Shown piece by piece: positions 1 to 4,085 of a stretch of 5,354 nt of DNA. The translations under genes were made by a program, and so were the position numbers. The notes beneath the pieces were generated by a model, which worked only from the letters and a program-made list of their open reading frames with translations, was not told the origin of the DNA and searched no databases. The stretch lies in the NCBI GenBank assembly GCA_035529715.1, contig DATKWF010000038.1, positions 1 to 5,354 of the forward strand, given 5' to 3'. Numbering within the stretch: position 1 is the first letter of the stretch; every line of letters begins with the position of its first letter. The DNA is from DATKWF01 sp035529715 (GTDB lineage: Bacteria; Chloroflexota; Dehalococcoidia; Dehalococcoidales; RBG-16-60-22).

Positions 1-28
1 TCTGGTTCGAGCCCAGAATGGCCCACCA
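1..28 (+). tRNA. 3' end of a tRNA gene (partial, cut by left edge)
   Basis: The first 28 bases fold as the T arm and 3' acceptor strand of a tRNA. TCTGG (1-5) pairs with CCAGA (13-17) around a seven-base loop TTCGAGC (6-12), the canonical T-loop pattern. ATGGCCC (18-24) would be the 3' half of a seven-pair acceptor stem, followed by discriminator A (25) and an encoded CCA (26-28). The D arm, anticodon arm and 5' acceptor strand lie outside the window, so the amino acid cannot be read. An acceptor of GGGCCAT type is common in tRNA-Ile(GAU), but that is only a guess. A T6 run (29-34) follows the CCA immediately. The gene points toward the end of the minus-strand operon (convergent). Confidence 0.87.
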
Positions 29-111
29 TTTTTTGTGCCCGGAATTCCTCGGGAAAGAACTTTTTTGTTGGATAAGGTGGCAGAATAAACTTTGGTTATT
101 TCCCTGGTCTC

Positions 112-2283
112 TTATATTGGTCGTCTAATCACCAGAAAATACACAAGCGCACTGGTAATCATGATTCCGGCTACAATCAGGGCTATTGTTAAAACGACTG
201 TTTGAAAATCTACCTTTTCGACCGGTAGCGGAGGTGTTGGAGCCTGTTTTTCTTTCACCACATATGAGGCACTTAATCCATTTATGTCCACTGTATAATC
301 AGTTGCCTCAGCTTTCACCACGCTAAATGTTACTACTTGTTGCTCATCAGGGTCTAAGGCTATCTGCTTTGATTCTTCCTCCACGCCGTTTATCTTAAGC
401 ACCACGTCAAATGTGCCCGGACAGTTGCCCGCATTGCCAGCCAATAAATAAATATCCACGGGTTCCGCAGGCTCCACTTCTTCGGGCTCCACTTTCAAAC
501 CGTAAATACTCAATATGCGCAGCAGTTCATACATCAAGGCAAACCTGGAAAAGTGACTTACCTGTATGGTGACTGTGTCAGTCGCCGGGGCAATTACACT
601 TTTCAGGGGGACCCATTTATTACCATCAAAGAAGCTAATGTAGAGGGATTCTTCGGTTACTTTATACGGTAGCTGTGTGGGGTCGTATTTTATGGTCAGC
701 ATTATTGGAGGGTCAAAGGTTGCCCCTCGCGGACTGAAATCATAGACTGGACCGAGGATATTAATATCTTTAGGTGGGGCAGCCATCAAGTCCACTGTAA
801 TATTTGTCAGGCATTCACCCATCTTGTTTAAGGCATAAGTATTTTCAGTAATCTCAAGCGAGAGCGAACCATCCGGGGCTACTGCGGTGACATTAGAGGT
901 AACCAGTCCATCAGCCGTGATGGGAATGTAAGCGACCGTCTTGCCCTTAATGTTTACTTTGAGTACCTTTAAAGTGGTGAAAGTCTTATTATCACCGTAA
1001 CTGGTGCCATCACCCACAGCGATGGTCCGGAAATAATAGGTAGTTTCCGGGCTGAGGCCGGTGATATTGGCGCTGAATGTCCCGGTGGCATCCATTACTT
1101 GAGCCGGGGTGGTATTGCCATAATCCGTGGTCAAGCCGTATTCAAAAGAAACAGTGATATTATCTGCCGTGCCCAGGTCTAACAGGTTGCCGTTCAAGGT
1201 AGCGGCATTGTTGGTGACACCAGTGGCGGCAGAGGTTTCTACCGTTGGCGGCTCCAAGGTGGTAAAGGTCATATCTGCACCGTAATTGTAGCCCTCACCC
1301 TTGGCAAAAGCCCGGAAGTGGTAGATAGTACCTGGACTGAGGTCACCTATAGTAATCTCGTATTCACCTGTGTCGGACATCTCCCGGTGGGGGGTGGTAA
1401 TATCGTAGGCTCTAGTCAGACCGTATTTAAAGTAGGCGGCAACATCCGGCGCCGTACCCAGGTCTATCAGGTTACCGTACAGGGTAGCCGAGTTAGCGGT
1501 GATATCGGAGACGGTAATAGTCTCCACCTCCGGTTCCCGCCATGGTGGTGATACCGGTGCTGCTGGTTCTGCCGGTGCTGGCAGGCTCTCTGTGGTGAAA
1601 GTTAAGATACTCCCATAGCCGGAATACAGGCTGTCTCCCAAGCCAACAGCGCAGAAGTAATAGGTAGTTCCCGAACTGAGACCGGTAATATTGGCGCTGA
1701 AGGTGCCTTCTTCAACAAATTCCCGGGTTGAAGTGGTGCTACTATAATCTACCGTCACCCAGTATGCAAATGAAACCTGAACACTAGCCGTGCCCCAGTC
1801 TGTCAGGTTGCCGTTTAAAGTAGCGGCAGTGGTGGTAACGTTAGTCGCGGCAAGAGTCGCCACCGTCGGCGGCGCTAGGGTGGTAAAGAAAAGTTCGTCA
1901 CCATAGCTTATGCCATCTCCCACGGCAACAGCCCGGAAGTAGTAGGTGGTTCCCGAACTGAGTCCGGTGATGTTGGCACCAAACGCACCAACGGCCGACA
2001 TCTCCTGGACTGTGGTGTTTTCACTATAATTCTCACTGCTCAAGCCATATTCAAAATAGACGAAGACTATAAGTTCAGCCGTGCCCCAGTCTGTCAGGTT
2101 ACCGCTTAAAGTGGCGGTGCTGGTGGTTACGTTGGCTGAGGAGACAGTTACCACAGTCGGCTCCGTGGCACTTACCGGCTGAGCCAATACCAGCAGAGTC
2201 AGGGGAATCACGAGCGCCAGAGAGATAAATCGTATGAAAATTGGTTTTTTCAATTTATTCACTTTAAGTAATTCTGGAATCAA
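112..2283 (-). CDS. Exported, membrane-anchored surface protein with four Fn3-like repeats and a CARDB-like domain
   Basis: 723 residues from a TTG at 2283 to TAA at 112. Residues 1-39 form a signal peptide: basic KLKK, a long hydrophobic core (about 14-34), and a likely cleavage after VSA (39). Four fibronectin-III-like domains follow, at about 41-136, 138-231, 252-343 and 345-438. Each has an ATLxGNLxDxGT strand, an NITGLSxGTTYYFRA-type strand and a closing TFTT(L). A Pro/Ala-rich linker (232-251) separates domains 2 and 3. Residues 439-586 form a beta-rich module ending VSHFSRFAL, of a kind seen in bacterial and archaeal surface proteins. Residues about 594-677 resemble CARDB (VEPEEVEPAEPV, VVLKINGVEEES, VDINGLSASYVV). 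A transmembrane helix spans about 695-718, followed by a short basic tail, so the protein should be outside the cell and anchored at its C-terminus. Start choice is uncertain: GTG at 2262 or TTG at 2253 would give a more compact signal peptide, and no clear ribosome binding site precedes any of them. It is the third gene of the operon. Its likely role is adhesion or scaffolding at the cell surface. Confidence 0.85.
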   Translation of the reverse strand: MIPELLKVNKLKKPIFIRFISLALVIPLTLLVLAQPVSATEPTVVTVSSANVTTSTATLSGNLTDWGTAELIVFVYFEYGLSSENYSENTTVQEMSAVGAFGANITGLSSGTTYYFRAVAVGDGISYGDELFFTTLAPPTVATLAATNVTTTAATLNGNLTDWGTASVQVSFAYWVTVDYSSTTSTREFVEEGTFSANITGLSSGTTYYFCAVGLGDSLYSGYGSILTFTTESLPAPAEPAAPVSPPWREPEVETITVSDITANSATLYGNLIDLGTAPDVAAYFKYGLTRAYDITTPHREMSDTGEYEITIGDLSPGTIYHFRAFAKGEGYNYGADMTFTTLEPPTVETSAATGVTNNAATLNGNLLDLGTADNITVSFEYGLTTDYGNTTPAQVMDATGTFSANITGLSPETTYYFRTIAVGDGTSYGDNKTFTTLKVLKVNIKGKTVAYIPITADGLVTSNVTAVAPDGSLSLEITENTYALNKMGECLTNITVDLMAAPPKDINILGPVYDFSPRGATFDPPIMLTIKYDPTQLPYKVTEESLYISFFDGNKWVPLKSVIAPATDTVTIQVSHFSRFALMYELLRILSIYGLKVEPEEVEPAEPVDIYLLAGNAGNCPGTFDVVLKINGVEEESKQIALDPDEQQVVTFSVVKAEATDYTVDINGLSASYVVKEKQAPTPPLPVEKVDFQTVVLTIALIVAGIMITSALVYFLVIRRPI
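970..2163 (-). repeat. Four tandem Fn3-like domain-coding units
   Basis: The units lie at about 2163-1876, 1872-1591, 1530-1255 and 1251-970, each roughly 280-290 nt. They are split two and two by a Pro/Ala linker segment (about 1590-1531). Units 1, 2 and 4 share almost the same NITGLSxxTTYYF strand and a matching DNA stretch (for example ATATTGGCGCTGAA on the plus strand at 1064-1077 and again near 1688). Unit 3 is the most divergent. The pattern suggests internal duplication. Confidence 0.75.
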
Positions 2284-2296
2284 TTATTGCCAGAAT
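2271..2296 (-). promoter_or_regulatory. Inverted repeat across the stop/start junction of genes 2 and 3
   Basis: On the plus strand ATTCTGG (2271-2277) and CCAGAAT (2290-2296) are perfect inverted arms. The inner bases can add CAA/TTG (2281-2283 with 2287-2289) next to a three-base bulge. The hairpin contains the TAA of the second tube-like gene and the TTG at 2283 of the surface-protein gene. In mRNA it would bury the TTG at 2283 and could limit ribosome loading, mark a processing site, or favour one of the later starts (2262, 2253). There is no T run after it, so it does not look like a terminator. Function is inferred only. Confidence 0.4.
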
Positions 2297-2925
2297 ATGG
2301 TAAAAAGCGACCTTTGCGGGACGACTCCAACACGTGTCATCCCCTCGCAGGTAAACTCAACCTCCTCAATGCCAAGCTTGTTTGAGTCCGACACAACAGC
2401 AGGCCCGGTTATCCGGCAGGGCCAGGCATTTACAAACTCCCACCGGGCGACATCCTGGTAATTCCGATCCATCATGATGATGGAGACGTTTTTTCGAGCG
2501 CCCATCATCATCCCGTCTTCTACCATCTTGCGCCACTGCCAGACCTGCACGTCAGAGGTGATGCCCCGCTTGAGAACGACGTTGGTCCATGTCAAGCGCC
2601 CCGGAATCTTCTGGACGATTTCCCGACCCTGTTCGTCAACAACTTTATGTTCGACGACTTCATTCTCGGAGCCGATGCCGCTAACCCCGGTGAAATAACC
2701 CGCTGGCTGTCCTTCAATCTCAAGCCTGTAGCTGAATCCGATCAGGGGATCCTCAGTTCGTGGGTCAGTTATATCAGCAGCCTGTACCTGATGCGGTGAC
2801 AGGGCTTGAGCGAACGCCGAGACCACATACGTGGCAGCGAAAAGCAGAACGACAGCCGCCAGAACGAAGCATATCCGGCTTAGAATTAAATATAAACTAC
2901 TGTTTTTCACCTTAACACCATACAT
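2284..2925 (-). CDS. Exported phage-tail-tube-like protein (gp19/contractile tube family), paralogue 2
   Basis: 213 residues. Residues about 11-41 form a long hydrophobic segment after a short basic N-terminus, with a possible signal peptidase site after VQA (49). Residues 59-199 match the tail tube family (T4 gp19-like; tube proteins of phage tails and extracellular contractile injection systems). Visible landmarks are YRLEIEGQ, FTGVSGIGSENEVVEH, KIPGRLTWTNVVLKRGIT, a WQW segment, RKNVSIIMMD, WEFVNAWPCRITGP and the closing EGMTRV. This domain is about 75% identical to the upstream gene (106 of 141 positions by hand count, no gaps). Family members are normally about 150 residues and lack signal sequences, so the N-terminus is the odd part. 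A C-terminal extension of about 13 residues (201-213) is absent from the paralogue. The gap from the previous stop is 22 bp and no good ribosome binding site is visible. A GTG at codon 6 (2910) aligns with the ATG of the paralogue (V/M-KNS) and may be the true start. Either translational coupling or low expression is possible. Confidence 0.83.
   Translation of the reverse strand: MYGVKVKNSSLYLILSRICFVLAAVVLLFAATYVVSAFAQALSPHQVQAADITDPRTEDPLIGFSYRLEIEGQPAGYFTGVSGIGSENEVVEHKVVDEQGREIVQKIPGRLTWTNVVLKRGITSDVQVWQWRKMVEDGMMMGARKNVSIIMMDRNYQDVARWEFVNAWPCRITGPAVVSDSNKLGIEEVEFTCEGMTRVGVVPQRSLFTIFWQ
2374..2430. repeat. 57-bp perfect direct repeat, copy A
   Basis: This stretch is identical, base for base, to 2999-3055. 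It lies inside the second tube-like gene and encodes the segment from NAWPC to SDSNKL. The flanking bases differ immediately on both sides, and the rest of the two genes has many silent and replacement differences. The identity is therefore locally higher than the gene-wide level. Confidence 0.95.
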
Positions 2926-2947
2926 TTTTACCGGATAATATCGTCGT

Positions 2948-3532
2948 CTAATTGACGCGCACCATGCCCTCGGACACTATTTCAATCTCTTCCACACTAA
3001 GCTTGTTTGAGTCCGACACAACAGCAGGCCCGGTTATCCGGCAGGGCCAGGCATTGGTAAAATCCCACCGGGCGACATCCTGGAAACCCTGGTCCATCAT
3101 GATGACGGAGACGTTTTTCCGCATGTCCATCATATTGCTGTCCTCTACCGCCTTACGCCACTCCCAGAGCTGCATGTCAGAAGTGATGCCCCGCTTGAGA
3201 ACAACGTTGGTCCACTCTAAGCGCCCCGGGATTTTCCGGACGATTCTGTTTCCCTGTTCGTCAGCAACTATATGTTCGACGATTTCATTCTCGGAGCCGA
3301 TGCCGCTGACCTCGGTGAAGAAACCCGATAATTGTCCTTCAACCTCAAGTCTGTAGCTGACGCTGATCAGGGGGTCCCCGGTTAGAGAGTCATTTCTTTC
3401 TGCAGCTTGAGCTGGGTGGGGTAGCAGAGGCGGAGCCAGCGACGGCACCACATATACGGCGACAAAGAGCAGCACTACCGTGGCCATTACCAGAAACACG
3501 CTGCCGATTACATAGAATTTACTGTTTTTCAT
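2948..3532 (-). CDS. Exported phage-tail-tube-like protein (gp19/contractile tube family), paralogue 1
   Basis: 194 residues, first gene of the operon. ATG at 3532 follows a strong ribosome binding site (AAGGAGGA) at good spacing, so this start is secure. Residues 1-5 (MKNSK) are basic and about 6-37 are strongly hydrophobic. AQA ends at 43, before AERN, a plausible signal peptidase site; it could also stay as an uncleaved anchor. Residues 53-193 are the tail tube domain, with DPLISVSYRLEVEGQ, FTEVSGIGSENEIVEH, KIPGRLEWTNVVLKRGIT, LWEWRK, RKNVSVIMMD, WDFTNAWPCRITGP and SEGMVRV. This is the consensus order of gp19-type tubes of contractile tails, whose beta-barrel fold is shared with Hcp of type VI secretion. 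Known tubes polymerise from hexameric rings in the cytoplasm inside a sheath, so an export signal implies a different setting: an extracellular or envelope tube, a ring, or a reused fold. No sheath or baseplate gene is nearby. Family assignment is confident; function is unknown. Confidence 0.88.
   Translation of the reverse strand: MKNSKFYVIGSVFLVMATVVLLFVAVYVVPSLAPPLLPHPAQAAERNDSLTGDPLISVSYRLEVEGQLSGFFTEVSGIGSENEIVEHIVADEQGNRIVRKIPGRLEWTNVVLKRGITSDMQLWEWRKAVEDSNMMDMRKNVSVIMMDQGFQDVARWDFTNAWPCRITGPAVVSDSNKLSVEEIEIVSEGMVRVN
2999..3055. repeat. 57-bp perfect direct repeat, copy B
   Basis: Second copy of the repeat at 2374-2430, spaced 625 bp from it, at the same codon position in the first tube-like gene. 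It encodes the same 19-residue segment with the same wobble bases throughout. Confidence 0.95.
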
Positions 3533-3537
3533 TTTAG

Positions 3538-3545
3538 TCCTCCTT
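3538..3545 (-). promoter_or_regulatory. Strong ribosome binding site of the first tube-like gene
   Basis: The minus strand reads AAGGAGGA, then CTAAA, then ATG (3532-3530). The match to the 16S anti-Shine-Dalgarno sequence is close to full, with about six bases between GGAGG and the ATG. It contrasts with the second and third genes, where no comparable site is seen, and suggests the first tube-like protein is made in the largest amount. Confidence 0.85.
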
Positions 3546-3644
3546 CCGACTAAGTCATTCCGCTGAAAAGTGTCAGGATAATTTCAGAACCCGGGCCATT
3601 TGCCTGGTGATACTCAAATTTTGGCGCAAGGTGATGATTACACA

Positions 3645-3712
3645 CTGATAATAAAAACCGACCTATCAGACGTTGGTGGATTTTAATCCCCCACCAATGG
3701 AAAGCCGGCGGT
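3645..3712 (-). promoter_or_regulatory. Candidate transcription attenuator in the leader
   Basis: In the minus-strand RNA, ACCGCC (3712-3707) can pair with GG-bulge-CGGT (3663-3657), enclosing the TTGGTGG/CCACCAA hairpin, and is followed by a T-rich run TTTTTATTAT (3657-3648). That would be a branched terminator. Alternatively CTGATA (3669-3664) pairs with TATCAG (3650-3645), placing the 3' arm and the T run in a loop. The two folds compete, the usual logic of an attenuator or riboswitch expression platform. This is read by eye with no energy calculation. Confidence 0.35.
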
Positions 3713-3781
3713 ACCCTCTTAAACCTCTATTTTTACTCTGCTATCTGCTAAATGTTATATAAAAAAATAGTTCCTGCCTAG

Positions 3782-3809
3782 ATTATAGACCTGATTTATG
3801 AAAAGTCAA
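3782..3809 (-). promoter_or_regulatory. Sigma70-type promoter of the tube-like operon
   Basis: On the minus strand TTGACT (3809-3804) is followed after 16 bp by a perfect TATAAT (3787-3782). Expected transcription start is about 3775. It lies downstream of the catalase terminator and reads into the three-gene operon. The surrounding sequence is AT-rich, as usual for strong promoters. Confidence 0.78.
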
Positions 3810-3847
3810 TAGATAATTGTTTAAAACTTATACAAGGGTTAGTGAGG

Positions 3848-3868
3848 TAACAAAACGTCATGTTGTTA
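3848..3868. promoter_or_regulatory. 21-bp imperfect palindrome upstream of the promoter (possible operator)
   Basis: TAACAA (3848-3853) and TTGTTA (3863-3868) are perfect inverted arms. Over the full 21 bp, eight of ten pairs match around the centre at 3858. The centre lies about 80 bp upstream of the expected start, a position typical of activator sites. It also sits just downstream of the catalase terminator T run. No regulator can be named. Confidence 0.35.
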
Positions 3869-3872
3869 TGTC

Positions 3873-3897
3873 AAAAAGGGGAGCAGAAATGCTCCCC
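3873..3897 (-). terminator. Intrinsic terminator of the catalase transcript
   Basis: On the minus strand GGGGAGCA (3897-3890) and TGCTCCCC (3885-3878) form a perfect eight-pair GC-rich stem around a TTTC tetraloop, followed by TTTTT (3877-3873). It lies about 190 nt after the catalase stop and about 65 bp before the operon promoter, so it insulates the two transcription units. Confidence 0.88.
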
Positions 3898-4085
3898 CTA
3901 ACTCTTTAGATTATCTGAAGGTTACCACTGCACGAACATAGGGATGTTTGTCCACTCATGCGTACAAATATTTGATACCGTTTGCCTTCTCTATAAAGTG
4001 AAAAGAACTATGCACGAACATCAGGTTTATGTTCAACCATAATAAAAACGTATCTCTTACCGTGCCTTACTGATTTAACTTCGGT
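3898..4085 (-). other. Gene-free 3' region of the catalase transcript with two related hairpins
   Basis: There is no coding region I can support here. TGCACGAACAT occurs twice as a direct repeat (3929-3939 and 4011-4021, 82 bp apart), and each copy is followed by an inverted partner. ACGAACAT (3932-3939) pairs with ATGTTTGT (3944-3951, one G-T). GAACAT (4016-4021) pairs with ATGTTC (4029-4034). Between them is a perfect 10-bp palindrome CAAATATTTG (3965-3974). The hairpins could protect or process the catalase 3' end, or be protein-binding sites. Confidence 0.5.

Larger units (their letters stand above)
3533..3775 (-). promoter_or_regulatory. Long structured 5' leader of the tube-like operon
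   Basis: About 240 nt separate the expected transcription start (near 3775) from the first ATG (3532), with no coding region I can support. Several complementary pairs are present. TTGGTGG/CCACCAA (3673-3679 with 3691-3697) form a solid hairpin. GGCGGT (3707-3712) can pair with ACCGACC (3657-3663, one bulge). CTGATA/TATCAG (3645-3650 with 3664-3669) and CTGAAA/TTTCAG (3563-3568 with 3582-3587) are further pairs. I do not recognise a named riboswitch class in it. Confidence 0.5.

Noticed and set aside
1..28. tRNA 3' end as an integration (att) site for a mobile element
   Set aside because: I found no second copy of the tRNA 3' end in the window and no integrase, transposase or phage replication gene. 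The possibility stays open only outside the window.
38..66. CCCG/CGGG hairpin followed by a T run after the tRNA, as a terminator
   Set aside because: The stem is only four pairs and a seven-base gap separates it from the T run; too weak to call.
1318..1551. Plus-strand open frame over the surface-protein gene
   Set aside because: It lies within the Fn3-coding region on the opposite strand, shows no family resemblance, and has no ribosome binding site or neighbours; it is a shadow frame.
970..2163. Repeated DNA as a CRISPR array
   Set aside because: The repeats are about 280-290 nt, imperfect, and remain in one reading frame encoding Fn3-like domains.
2952..3356. Plus-strand open frame of 134 codons antisense to the first tube-like gene
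   Set aside because: Related antisense frames (2234-2461, 2474-2698) appear over the paralogue only because the genes are homologous. The products are Ser/Thr-rich with no recognisable domain, while the minus strand has a clear family match and ribosome binding site.
2284..3532. Remnant of a prophage or a complete contractile injection locus
   Set aside because: No sheath, baseplate, tape measure, capsid or ATPase gene is present. Both tube-like genes are intact, carry export signals and sit in a promoter-bounded operon.
3645..3775. Leader as a cyclic-di-GMP (GEMM) riboswitch
   Set aside because: The conserved GEMM core and tetraloop-receptor parts are not visible; only short GC-rich fragments look alike.
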